NCBI GenBank assembly: GCA_948144175.1
Contig: CANXME010000897.1
Coordinates: 1,112,654 to 1,176,653 of the forward strand
Source: Closterium sp. NIES-65
Taxonomy: Eukaryota > Streptophyta > Zygnematophyceae > Desmidiales > Closteriaceae
Reading direction: 5' to 3'
DNA: 64,000 bases
Below the pieces are notes generated by a model, which ran no database searches, had not been told where the DNA came from, and saw nothing but the letters and a program-made list of their open reading frames with translations. The translations under genes and the position numbers were made by a program. This document shows, one piece after another, positions 47,058 to 60,300 of this stretch; the first letter of the stretch is position 1; each line of letters opens with the position of its first letter.

Positions 47058-48334
47058 GAGGCGCCTTAGTGTCGAGAAACAGAGGCAGATCATGACGCGT
47101 ATTGCAGAGGGGCGAAGCTTTCGTAGTATCGCGAAAGAGTTAGGCGTATCGAAATCCGCCGTCCACGACGAGCTCCTACGTCACCTCAACAAGAATACAT
47201 ACGAGGAATTAGTACCTTTCCCGGCGAAACCAGGTCGTCCGCGCAAGCTGCCAGAGACAATCGAGCGGATAGTTGTTAGATCGATAGTTTGTGGCGAGTC
47301 GAAATCCGCCGAGGCGGCCGCGGAAATGCTAGCTTCGACTCACGGCATTAGCGTCACTGGCGCGACCGTTCGAAACACCCTCAAGCGGCATAGCATTAAG
47401 GCGATAGAGAAGCCCTCGAAGCCTCGTTTATCCGAAAAAAACGTTAAGGACCGGCGGCAGTGGGCCAGGGACCATCATCATTGGATGGTTGATGACTGGA
47501 AACGGGTGATATTTAGTGACGAAACGAAGATTTGCCGCTTTAGTAGCGACGGCCGTAGTTGGGCGTGGATTCGCGGTGATTGTCCTATGGAGCCGCACCA
47601 TGTGAAATAGACTGTAAAACATGGTGGCGGCTCCATCATGATTTGGGGCTGCATGACGTACGAGGGCGCGGGTTTCATGTGTAAGATAGAGGGGAGGATG
47701 AACGGGGAGTTATACCGTTCAATCCTCAAGGACGAATTGCAGCAGACTATCGAGCATTACGAGCTAGACCCCGAGGCAGTAGTTTTCCAGCATGACAACG
47801 ACCCGAAGCATACATGCAAGATGGTGCAATCCTACCTAGCCGACCAGCCCTACGCAGTCCTCCCATGGCCAGCAAGCAATCCTGACGTGAACCCCATTGA
47901 GCACCTATGGGTTTACTTGAAGAAGCAGCTTCTTACCTACCTTTGTCCCCCTGCAGGCATTCTCGAGCTATGGGATAGGGTTCAAGCCGAATGGGAGAAA
48001 ATCCCTACATCCTGGTGCAGTGAGCTGATTGAAAGTATGCCTAGGCGTGTGCGCGCAGTGCTCAAGGCAAAGGGTCGCTGGACCAAGTACTAGATTCTGA
48101 GGCGTATGAGTGTAAAACAGATTTTCGAAAAAAATGTCCAGATAGTACTATTTGCTTATTTCTGTATCTAATGCTTGTTCACCAGTTATTATGACCTTGA
48201 ACCCTTATCAGACGATGTATAACCCACTATGCTTTAACCCTCAACAGGCCATTTATTAAGGCTTAATCCCTGTAGAGAGTAATGCACATTTTTGTTCAAC
48301 AACAAAAACATGTGGACAATTTTTTTGTTCAGTG

Positions 48335-51300
48335 AATTTCGCGAACGCTGGGCCCTTGTTCTTGATTTTTTGCACACGCTAGGCCCTTGTTCTTGCTATT
48401 TTGCACACGCTATGCCCTAGTTATTTTTATTTTGCACACGCTAGGCCCTTGTTCTTGCAATTTTGCACATGCTAGACCCTTGTTCGTTTTGTTTTGCACA
48501 CGCTAGGCCCTTGCTCTTGCTATTTCGCGAATGCTAGGCCCTTGTTCTTGATTTTTTGAACACGCTAGGCCCTTGCTCTTGCTATTTTGCACTCGCTAGA
48601 CCCTTGTTCTTGCAATTTTGCACACGCTAGGCCCTTGTTCTTTCAAATTTGCACACACTAGGCCCTTGTTATTTTTATTTTGCACACGCTAGGCCCTTGT
48701 TCTTTTTAATTTGCACACGCTATGCCCTTGTTCTTTTTATTTTGCATAGGCAATGCCCTTGTTCTTTTTGTTTTGCATACGCTAGGCCCTTGTTCTTGCA
48801 ATGTTGCACATGCTAGACCCTTGTTCTTTTTATTTTGCACACGCTAGGCCCTTGTTCTTGCTATTTCGCGAACGCTAGGCCCTTGTTCTTGATTTTTTGC
48901 ACACACTAGGCCCTTGCTCTTGCTATTTTGCACTCGCTAGGCCCTTGTTCTTGCAATTTTGCACACGCTAGGCCCTTGTTCTTGCAATTTTGCACACGCT
49001 AGGCCCTTGTTCTTTTTATTTTGCACACGCTAGGCCCTTGTTCTTTTTATTTTGCACACGCTAGGCCCTTGTTCTTGCTATTTTGCACACGCTATGCACT
49101 TGTTCTTTTTATTTTGCACACGCTAGGCCCTTGTTCTTGCAATTTTGCACATGCTAGACCCTTGTTATTTTTATGTTGCACACGCTAGGCCCTTGATCTT
49201 GCAATTTTGCGAACGCTAGGCCCTTGTTCTTGATTTTTTGCACACGCTAGGCCCTTGCTCTTGCAATTTTGCACTCGCTAGGCCCTTGTTCTTGCAATTT
49301 TGCACACTCTAGGCCCTTGTTCTTGCTATTTTGCATATGCTAGGCCCTTGTTCTTGCTATTTTGCACACGCTATGCCCTTGTTCTTTTTATTTTGCACAC
49401 GCTAGGCCCTTGTTCTTGCAATTTTGAACTCGCTAGACCCTTGTTCCTGTGATTTTGCACATGCTAGGCCCTTGTTCTTGCCATTTTGCACATACTAGGC
49501 CCTTGTTCTTGCAATTTTGAAAACGCTAGGCCCTTGTTCTTGATATTTCGCGAACGCTAGGCCCTTGTTCTTACTAATTTGCACACGCTAGGCCCTTGTT
49601 CTTGCTATTTTGCACACGCTAGGCCCTTGTTCTTGCAATTTTGCACACGCTAGGCCCTTGTTCTTGCAATTTTCCACATGCTAGACCCTTGTTCTTTTTA
49701 TTTTGCACACGCTAGGTTCTTCCTCTTGCTATTTCGCGAACGCTAGGCCCTTGTTCTTGACTTTTTGCACACGCTAGGCCCTTGCTCTTGCTATTTTGCA
49801 CTCGCTAGGCCGTTGTTCTTGAAATTTTGCACACGCTAGGCCCTTGTTCTTTCAATTTTGCACACGCTAGGCCCTTGTTCTTTTTATTTTTCACACGCTA
49901 GGCCCTTGTTCTTTTTTTTTTTTGCACACGCTAGGCCCTTGTTCTTGCTATTTTGCACACGCTATGCCCTAGTTCTTTTTATTTTGCACACGCTAGGCCC
50001 TTGTTCTTGCAATTTTGCACATGCTAGACCCTTGTTCTTTTTATTTTGCACACGTGAGGCCCTTGTTCTTGCTACTTCGCGAACGCTAGGCCCTTGTTCT
50101 TGATTTTTTGCACACGCTAGGCCCTTGCTCTTGCTATTTTGCACACGCTAGGCCCTTGTTCTTGCAATTTTGCACATGCTAGACCCTTGTTCGTTTTGTT
50201 TTGCACACGCTAGGCCCTTGCTCTTGCTATTTCGCGAATGCTAGGCCCTTGTTCTTGATTTTTTGAACACGCTAGGCCCTTGCTCTTGCTATTTTGCACT
50301 CGCTAGACCCTTGTTCTTGCAATTTTGCACACGCTAGGCCCTTGTTCTTTCAAATTTGCACACACTAGGCCCTTGTTATTTTTATTTTGCACACGCTAGG
50401 CCCTTGTTCTTTTTAATTTGCACACGCTATGCCCTTGTTCTTTTTATTTTGCATAGGCTATGCCCTTGTTCTTTTTGTTTTGCATACGCTAGGCCCTTGT
50501 TCTTGCAATGTTGCACATGCTAGACCCTTGTTCTTTTTATTTTGCACACGCTAGGCCCTTGTTCTTGCTATTTCGCGAACGCTAGGCCCTTGTTCTTGAT
50601 TTTTTGCACACACTAGGCCCTTGCTCTTGCTATTTTGCACTCGCTAGGCCCTTGTTCTTGCAATTTTGCACACGCTAGGCCCTTGTTCTTGCAATTTTGC
50701 ACACGCTAGGCCCTTGTTCTTTTTATTTTGCACACGCTAGGCCCTTGTTCTTTTTATTTTGCACACGCTAGGCCCTTGTTCTTGCTATTTTGCACACGCT
50801 ATGCACTTGTTCTTTTTATTTTGCACACGCTAGGCCCTTGTTCTTGCAATTTTGCACATGCTAGACCCTTGTTATTTTTATGTTGCACACGCTAGGCCCT
50901 TGTTCTTGCAATTTTGCGAACGCTAGGCCCTTGTTCTTGATTTTTTGCACACGCTAGGCCCTTGCTCTTGCAATTTTGCACTTGCTAGGCCCTTGTTCTT
51001 GCAATTTTGCACACTCTAGGCCCTTGTTCTTGCTATTTTGCATATGCTAGGCCCTTGTTCTTGCTATTTTGCACACGCTATGCCCTTGTTCTTTTTATTT
51101 TGCACACGCTAGGCCCTTGTTCTTGCAATTTTGAACTCGCTAGACCCTTGTTCCTGTGATTTTGCACATGCTAGGCCCTTGTTCTTGCCATTTTGCACAT
51201 ACTAGGCCCTTGTTCTTGCAATTGTGAAAACGCTAGGCCCTTGTTCTTGATATTTCGCGAACGCTAGGCCCTTGTTCTTGCTATTTTGCACACGCTAGGC

Positions 51301-54300
51301 CCTTGTTCTTGCTATTTTGCACACGCTAGGCCCTTGTTCTTGCAATTTTCCACATGCTAGACCCTTGTTCTTTTTATTTTGCACACGCTAGGTTCTTCCT
51401 CTTGCTATTTCGCGAACGCTAGGCCCTTGTTCTTGACTTTTTGCACACGCTAGGCCCTTGCTCTTGCTATTTTGCACTCGCTAGGCCGTTGTTCTTGAAA
51501 TTTTGCACACGCTAGGCCCTTGTTCTTTCAATTTTGCACACGCTAGGCCCTTGTTCTTTTTATTTTTCACACGCTAGGCCCTTGTTCTTTTTTTTTTTTG
51601 CACACGCTAGGCCCTTGTTCTTGCTATTTTGCACACGCTATGCCCTAGTTCTTTTTATTTTGCACACACTAGGCCCTTGTTCTTGCAATTTTGCACATGC
51701 TAGACCCTTGTTCTTTTTATTTTGCACACGTGAGGCCCTTGTTCTTGCTACTTCGCGAACGCTAGGCCCTTGTTCTTGATTTTTTGCACACGCTAGGCCC
51801 TTGCTCTTGCTATTTTGCACTCGCTAGGCCCTTGTTCTTGCAATTTTGCACACGCTAGGTCCTTGTTCTTTCAATTTTGCACAAGCTAGGCCCTTGTTCT
51901 TTTTATTTTGCACATGCTAGGCCCTTGTTCTTTTTATTTTGCACACGCTATGCCCTTGTTCTTTTTATTTTGCACACGCTATGCCCTTGTTCTTTTTATT
52001 TTGCACACGCTAGGCCCTTGTTCTTTTTTTTTTTTGCACACGCTAGGCCCTTGTTCTTGCTATTTTGCACATGCTAGACCCTTGTTCTTTCAATTTTGCA
52101 CACGCTAGGCCCTTGTTCTTGCTATTTTGTACACGCTAGGCCCTTGCTCTTGCAATTTTGCACACGCTAGCCCCTTGTTCTTGCAATTTTGCACACGCTA
52201 TTTTGCACACGCTAGACCCTTGTTCTTGCAATTTTGCACACGCTATGCCCTTCTTCTTGCTTCTTTGCACACGCTAGACGCTTGTTCTTGCAATTTTGCA
52301 GACGCTAGGCCCTTGTTCTTGCAATTTTGCACACGCTAGGCCCTTGTTCTTGCAATTTTGCACATGCTAGGCCCTTGTTCTTGCAAGTTTGCACACGCTA
52401 GACCCTTGTTCTTGCAATTTGTCCCACCCTAGACCCTTGTTCTTGCAATTTTCCACACGCTAGGCCCTTGTTCTTGCAATTTTGCACACTCCAGGCCCTT
52501 ATTCTTGCAATTTTGCACACACTAGGCCCTTGTTCTTGCAATTTTGAACAGGCTAGGCCCTTGTTCTTGCAATTTTGCACACGCTATGCCGTTGTTCTTG
52601 CAATTTTGCACACGCTAGGCCCTTGTTCTTTCAATTTTGCACACGCTAGGCCCTTGTTCTTTTTATTTTTCACACGCTAGGCCCTTGTTCTTTTTTTTTT
52701 TTGCACACGCTAGGCCCTTGTTCTTGCTATTTTGCACACGCTATGCCCTAGTTCTTTTTATTTTGCACACACTAGGCCCTTGTTCTTGCAATTTTGCACA
52801 TGCTAGACCCTTGTTCTTTTTATTTTGCACACGTGAGGCCCTTGTTCTTGCTACTTCGCGAACGCTAGGCCCTTGTTCTTGATTTTTTGCACACGCTAGG
52901 CCCTTGCTCTTGCTATTTTGCACTCGCTAGGCCCTTGTTCTTGCAATTTTGCACACGCTAGGTCCTTGTTCTTTCAATTTTGCACAAGCTAGGCCCTTGT
53001 TCTTTTTATTTTGCACATGCTAGGCCCTTGTTCTTTTTATTTTGCACACGCTATGCCCTTGTTCTTTTTATTTTGCACACGCTATGCCCTTGTTCTTTTT
53101 ATTTTGCACACGCTAGGCCCTTGTTCTTTTTTTTTTTTGCACACGCTAGGCCCTTGTTCTTGCTATTTTGCACATGCTAGACCCTTGTTCTTTCAATTTT
53201 GCACACGCTAGGCCCTTGTTCTTGCTATTTTGTACACGCTAGGCCCTTGCTCTTGCAATTTTGCACACGCTAGCCCCTTGTTCTTGCAATTTTGCACACG
53301 CTATTTTGCACACGCTAGACCCTTGTTCTTGCAATTTTGCACACGCTATGCCCTTCTTCTTGCTTCTTTGCACACGCTAGACGCTTGTTCTTGCAATTTT
53401 GCAGACGCTAGGCCCTTGTTCTTGCAATTTTGCACACGCTAGGCCCTTGTTCTTGCAATTTTGCACATGCTAGGCCCTTGTTCTTGCAAGTTTGCACACG
53501 CTAGACCCTTGTTCTTGCAATTTGTCCCACCCTAGACCCTTGTTCTTGCAATTTTCCACACGCTAGGCCCTTGTTCTTGCAATTTTGCACACTCCAGGCC
53601 CTTATTCTTGCAATTTTGCACACACTAGGCCCTTGTTCTTGCAATTTTGAACAGGCTAGGCCCTTGTTCTTGCAATTTTGCACACGCTATGCCCTTGTTC
53701 TTGCAATTTTGCACACGCTAGGCCCTTCGTCTTGCAACTTTGCACACGCTAGGCCCTTGTTCTTGCGATTTTGCACACGCTAGACCCTTGTTCTTTCAAT
53801 TTTGCACACGCTAGGCCATTGTTCTTAAACTTTTGCTCACACTAGGCCCTTGTTCTTGCCATTTTGCACACACTAGGCCCTTGTTCTTGCAGTTTTGCAC
53901 ACGCTAGGCCCTTGCTCTTGCAATTTTGCACACGCTAGGCCCTTGTTCTTGCAATTTTGCACACGCTAGGCCCTTGTTCTTGCAATTTTGCACACGCTAG
54001 GCCCTTGTTGTTGCAATTTTGCACACGCTAGGCCCTTGTTCTTGCAATTTTGAACATGCTAGGCCCTTTTTCTTGCGATTTTGCACACGCTAGACCCTTG
54101 TTCTTTCAATTTAGCACACGCTAGGCCCTTGTTCTTACGATTTTGCTCACACTAGGCCCTTGTTCTTGCCATTTTGCACACGCTAGGCCCTTGTTCTTGC
54201 AATTTTGCACACGCTAGGCCCTTGTTCTTGCAATTTTGCATAGGCTAGGCCCTTGTTCTTGCAATTTTGCACACGCTAGGCCCTTGTTCTTGCAATTTTG

Positions 54301-57300
54301 CACACGCTAGGCCCTTGTTCTTTTTATTTTGCACACGCTAGGCCCTTGTTCTTGCAATTTTGCACACGCTAGGCCCTTGTTCTTGCAATTTTGCACATGC
54401 TCGGCCCTTGTTTTTGCAAGTTTGCACACGCTAGACCCTTATTCTTGCAATTTTGCACACGCTAGACCCTTGTTCTTGCAATTTTGCACACGCTAAGCCC
54501 TTGTTCTTGGAATTTTGCACACGCTAGGCCCTTGTTCTTGGAATTTTGCACACGCTAGGCCCTTGTTGTTGCAATTTTGCACACGCTAGGCCCTTGTTCT
54601 TGCAATTTTGAACATGCTAGGCCCTTGTTCTTGCGATTTTGCACACGCCAGACCCTTGTTCTTTCAATTTTGCACACGCTAGGCCCTTGTTCTTACAATT
54701 TTGCTCACACTAGGCCCTTGTTCTTGCCATTTTGCACACGCTAGGCCCTTGTTCTTGCAATTTTGCACACGCTAGGCCCTTGTTCTTGCAATTTTGCACA
54801 CGCTAGGCCCTTGTTCTTGCAATTTTGCATAGGCTAGGCCCTTGTTGTTGCAATTTTGCACACGCTAGGCCCTTGTTCTTGCAATTTTGCACACGCTAGG
54901 CCCTTGTTCTTGCAATTTTGCATATGCTAGGCCCTTGTTTTCGCAAGTTTGCACACGCTAGACCCTTATTCTTGCAATTTTGCACACGCTAGACCCTTGT
55001 TCTTGCAATTTTGCACACGCTAAGACCTTGTTCTTGGAATTTTGCACACGCTAGGCCCTTGTTCTTGCAATTCTGCACATGCTAGGCCCTTGTTCTTGCA
55101 ATTTTGCACACGCTAGGCCCTTGTTCTTGCAATTTTGCACATGCTAGGCCCTTGTTCTTGCAATTTTGCACAAACTAGGCCCTCGTTCTTGCAATTTTGC
55201 ACACGCTAGGCCCTTGTTCTTGAAATTTTGCGCACGCTATTTTGCACACGCTAGGCCCTTGTTCTTGCAATTTTGCACACGCTATACCCTTGTTCTTGCT
55301 ATTTTCACACGCTAGGCCCTTGTTCTTGCAATTTTGCACATGCTAGACCTTTGTTCTTGCAATTTTGCACACGCTAGGCCCTTGCTCTTGCTATTTTGCG
55401 AACGCTAGGCCCTTGTTCTTGTTTTTTTCCACACGCTAGGCCTTTGCTCTTGCTATTTTACACTCGCTAGGCCCTTGTTCTTGCAATTTTGCACATGCTA
55501 GGCCCTTGTTCTTTTTATTTTGCACACGCTAGGCCCTTGTTCTTTTTATTTTGCACACGCTAGGCCCTTGCTCTTGCTATTTTGCACACGCTATGCCCTT
55601 GTTTTTTCATTTTGCACACGCTAGGCCCTTGTTCTTGCAATTTTGGACATGCTAGACCCTTGTTCCTTTAATTTTGCACACGCTAGGCTTTTGTTCTTGC
55701 TATTTCGCGAACGCTAGGCCCTTGTTCCTGATTTTTTGCACACGCTAGGCCCTTGCTCTTGCTATTTTGCACTCGCTAGGCCCTTGTTCTTGCAATTTTG
55801 CACACGCTAGGCCCTTGTTCTTGCAGTTTTGCACACGCTAGGCCCTTGTTCTTGCAATTTTGCACATGCTAGACCCTTGTTCTGTTTATTTTGCACACGC
55901 TAGGCCCTTGCTCTTGCTATTTTGCGAACGCTAGGCCCTTTTTCTTGATTTTTTGCACACGCTAGGCCCTTGCTCTTGCTATTTTGCACTCGCTAGGCCC
56001 TTTTTCTTGCAATTTTGCACACGCTAGGCCCTTCTTCTTGCAATTTTGCACAAGCAAGGCCCTTGTTCTTTTTATTTTGCACACGCTAGGCCCTTGTTCT
56101 TTTTATTTTGCATACGCTAGGCCCTTGTTCTTGCTATTTTGCACGCGGTATGCCTTTGTTCTTTTTATTTTGCACACGCTAGGCCCTTGTTCTTGCAATT
56201 TTGCACATGCTAGGCCCTTGTTCTTGCAATTTTGCACAAGCTAGGCCCATGTTCTTGCAATTTTGCACATGCTAGGCCCTTGTTCTTGCAATTTTGCACA
56301 AACTAGGCCCTTGTTCTTGCAATTTTGCACACGCTAGGCCCTTGTTCTTGAAATTTTGCGCACGCTATTTTGCACACGCTAGGCCCTTGTTCTTGCAATT
56401 TTGCACACGCTATACCCTTGTTCTTGCTATTTTTACACGCTAGGCCCTTGTTCTTGCAATTTTGCACATGCTAGACCTTTGTTCTTGCAATTTTGCACAC
56501 GCTAGGCCCTTGCTCTTGCTATTTTGCGAACGCTAGGCCCTTGTTCTTGATTTTTTCCACACGCTAGGCCCTTGCTCTTGCTATTTTACAATCGCTAGGC
56601 CCTTGTTCTTGCAATTTTGCACATGCTAGGCCCCTGTTCATTTTTTTTTGCACATGCTAGGCCCTTGTTCTTTTTTTTTTGCACACGCTATGCACTTGTT
56701 CTTTTTATTTTGCAAACGCTAGGCCCTTGTTCTTTTTATTTTGCACACGCTAGGCCCTTGTTCTTGCTATTTCGCGAACGCTAGGCCCTTGTTCTTGATT
56801 TTTTGCACATGCTAGGCCCTTGCTCTTGCTATTTTGCACTCGCTAGGCCCTTGTTCTTGCAATTTTGCACACGCTAGGCCCTTGTTCTTGCAATTTTGCA
56901 CACGCTAGGCCCTTGTTCTTGCAAGTTTGCACACGCTAGACCCTTATTCTTGCAATTTTGCACACGCTAGACCCTTGTTCTTGCAATTTTGCACACGCTA
57001 AGACCTTGTTCTTGGAATTTTGCACACGCTAGGCCCTTGTTCTTGCAATTCTGCACATGCTAGGCCCTTGTTCTTTTTATTTTGCACACGCTAGGCCCTT
57101 GTTCTTGCAATTTTGCACATGTTAGGCCCTTGTTCTTGCAATTTTGCACAAACTAGGCCCTCGTTCTTGCAATTTTGCACACGCTAGGCCCTTGTTCTTG
57201 AAATTTTGCGCACGCTATTTTGCACACGCTAGGCCCTTGTTCTTGCAATTTTGTACACGCTATACCCTTGTTCTTGCTATTTTCACACGCTAGGCCCTTG

Positions 57301-60300
57301 TTCTTGCAATTTTGCACATGCTAGACCTTTGTTCTTGCAATTTTGCACACGCTAGGCCCTTGCTGTTGCTATTTTGCGAACGCTAGGCCCTTGTTCTTGC
57401 TATTTCGCGAACGCTAGGCCCTTGTTCTTGATTTTTTGCACATGCTAGGCCCTTGCTCTTGCTATTTTGCACTCGCTAGGCCCTTGTTCTTGCAATTTTG
57501 CACACGCTAGGCCCTTGTTCTTGCAATTTTGCACACGCTAGGCCCTTGTTCTTGCAATTTTGCATAGGCTTGGCCCTTGTTCTTGCAATTTTGCACACGC
57601 TAGGCCCTTGTTCTTGCAATTTTGCACACGCTAGGCCCTTGTTCTTGCAATTTTGCACATGCTAGGCCCTTGTTCTTGCAATTTTGCACACGCTAGGCCC
57701 TTGTTCTTGCAATTTTGCATATGCTAGGCCCTTGTTTTTGCAAGTTTGCACACGCTAGACCCTTATTCTTGCAATTTTGCACACGCTAGACCCTTGTTCT
57801 TGCAATTTTGCACACGCTAAGACCTTGTTCTTGGAATTTTGCACACGCTAGGCCCTTGTTCTTGCAATTCTGCACATGCTAGGCCCTTGTTCTTTTTATT
57901 TTGCACACGCTAGGCCCTTGTTGTTGCAATTTTGCACATGTTAGGCCCTTGTTCTTGCAATTTTGCACAAACTAGGCCCTCGTTCTTGCAATTTTGCACA
58001 CGCTAGGCCCTTGTTCTTGAAATTTTGCGCACGCTATTTTGCACACGCTAGGCCCTTGTTCTTGTAATTTTGCACACGCTATACCCTTGTTCTTGCTATT
58101 TTCACACGCTAGGCCCTTGTTCTTGCAATTTTGCACATGCTAGACCTTTGTTCTTGCAATTTTGCACACGCTAGGCCCTTGCTCTTGCTATTTTGCGAAC
58201 GCTAGGCCCTTGTTCTTGTTATTTTCCACACGCTAGACCTTTGCTCTTGCTATTTTACACTCGCTAGGCCCTTGTTCTTGCAATTTTGCACATGCTAGGC
58301 CCTTGTTCATTTTATTTTGCACATGCTAGGCCCTTGTTCTTTTTTTTTTTGCACACGCTATGCCCTTGTTCTTTTTATTTTGCAAACGCTAGGCCCTTGT
58401 TCTTTTTATTTTGCACACGCTAGGCCCTTGTTCTTTTTATTTTGCACACGCTAGGCCCTTGCTCTTGCTATTTTGCACACGCTATGCCCTTGTTTTTTCA
58501 TTTTGCACACGCTAGGCCCTTGTTCTTGCAATTTTGGACATGCTAGACCCTTGTTCTTTTAATTTTGCACACGCTAGGCCTTTGTTCTTGCTATTTCGCG
58601 AACGCTAGGCCCTTGTTCTTGATTTTTTGCACACGCTAGGCCCTTGCTCTTGCTATTTTGCACTCGCTAGGCCCTTGTTCTTGCAATTTTGCACACGCTA
58701 GGCCCTTGTTCTTGCAGTTTTGCACACGCTAGGCCCTTGTTCTTGCAATTTTGCACATGCTAGACCCTTGTTCTGTTTATTTTGCACACGCTAGGCCCTT
58801 GCTCTTGCTATTTTGCGAACGCTAGGCCCTTATTCTTGATTTTTTGCACACGCTAGGCCCTTGCTCTTGCTATTTTGCACTCGCTAGGCCCTTTTTCTTG
58901 CAATTTTGCACACGCTAGGCCCTTGTTCTTGCAATTTTGCACAAGCTAGGCCCTTGTTCTTTTTATTTTGCACACGCTAGGCCCTTGTTCTTCTTATCTT
59001 GCATACGCTAGGCCCTTGTTCTTGCTATTTTGCACGCAGTATGCCTTTGTTCTTTTTATTTTGCACACGCTAGGCCCTTGTTCTTGCAATTTTGCACATG
59101 CTAGGCCCTTGTTCTTGCAATTTTGCACAAGCTAGGCCCATGTTCTTGCAATTTTGCACATGCTAGGCCCTTGTTCTTGCAATTTTGCACAAACTAGGCC
59201 CTTGTTCTTGCAATTTTGCACACGCTAGGCCCTTGTTCTTGAAATTTTGCGCACGCTATTTTGCACACGCTAGGCCCTTGTTCTTGCAATTTTGCACACG
59301 CTATACCCTTGTTCTTGCTATTTTTACACGCTAGGCCCTTGTTCTTGCAATTTTGCACATGCTAGACCTTTGTTCTTGCAATTTTGCACACGCTAGGCCC
59401 TTGCTCTTGCTATTTTGCGAACGCTAGGCCCTTGTTCTTGATTTTTTCCACACGCTAGGCCCTTGCTCTTGCTATTTTACAATCGCTAGGCCCTTGTTCT
59501 TGCAATTTTGCACATGCTAGGCCCCTGTTCATTTTTTTTTGCACATGCTAGGCCCTTGTTCTTTTTTTTTTTGCACACGCTATGCACTTGTTCTTTTTAT
59601 TTTGCAAACGCTAGGCCCTTGTTCTTTTTATTTTGCACACGCTAGGCCCTTGTTCTTGCTATTTCGCGAACGCTAGGCCCTTGTTCTTGATTTTTTGCAC
59701 ATGCTAGGCCCTTGCTCTTGCTATTTTGCACTCGCTAGGCCCTTGTTCTTGCAATTTTGCACACGCTAGGCCCTTGTTCTTGCAATTTTGCACACGCTAG
59801 GCCCTTGTTCTTGCAATTTTGCACATGCTAGACCCTTGTTCTGTTTATTTTGCACACGCTAGGCCCTTGCTCTTGCTATTTCGTGAACGCTAGGCCCTTA
59901 TTCTTGATTTTTTGCACACGCTAGGCCCTTGCTCTTGCTATTTTGCACTCGCCAGGCCCTTGTTCTTGCAATTTTGCACAAGCTAGGCCCTTGTTCTTTT
60001 TATTTTGCACACGCTAGGCCCTTGTTCTTTTTATTTTGCATACCCTAGGCCCTTGTTCTTGCTATTTTGCACGCGGTATGCCTTTGTTCTTTTTATTTTG
60101 CACACGTTGGGCCCTTGTTCTTGCAATTTTGCACATGCTAGACCCTTGTTCTATTTTTTTTGCACACGCTAGGCCCTTGCTCTTGCTATTTCGCGAATGC
60201 TAGGCCCTTGTTCTTGATTTTTTGCACACGCTAGGCCCCTGCTCTTGCTATTTTGCACTCGCTACGCCCTTGTTCTTGCGATTTTGCACACGCTAGGCCC

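Larger units (their letters stand above)
45745..48093 (+). pseudogene. Tc1 transposase copy 1, interrupted by LTR element and a TAG
   Basis: The ATG at 45745 and two codons are followed by the LTR element (45752-47057). The frame resumes after the target duplication at 47063 and ends at TAG 48091-48093. The body is nearly identical to copy 2: HTH, GRPR, FSDE, then TAG at 47608-47610, then QHDNDPKH and NPIEHLW. Doubly disabled: start region separated and TAG between the first and second catalytic Asp. Confidence 0.92.
45425..48334 (+). mobile_element. Tc1/mariner-type transposon copy 1, split by an LTR element
   Basis: Terminal inverted repeats of about 33 bp start CAGTGAACCAAAAAAAT on the left and, reverse-complemented, CACTGAACAAAAAAATT on the right. 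It is inserted at a TA in a satellite unit variant (gcTAtttcgcg); left TA intact, right mutated to AA. Without the 1,311-bp insertion plus target duplication it is 1,599 bp. It encodes a DD34E transposase with an in-frame TAG. Confidence 0.93.
43300..48960 (+). repeat. Segmental duplication, copy 1 (partner 59650-64000)
   Basis: Landmarks left of the Tc1 element lie 16,344-16,345 bp from their partners (43493/59837, 43731/60075, 45745/62090). Those to the right lie 15,034 bp apart (47063/62097, 48927/63961). The difference, 1,311 bp, is exactly the nested LTR element plus its 5-bp duplication. The partner runs off the right window edge. Confidence 0.92.
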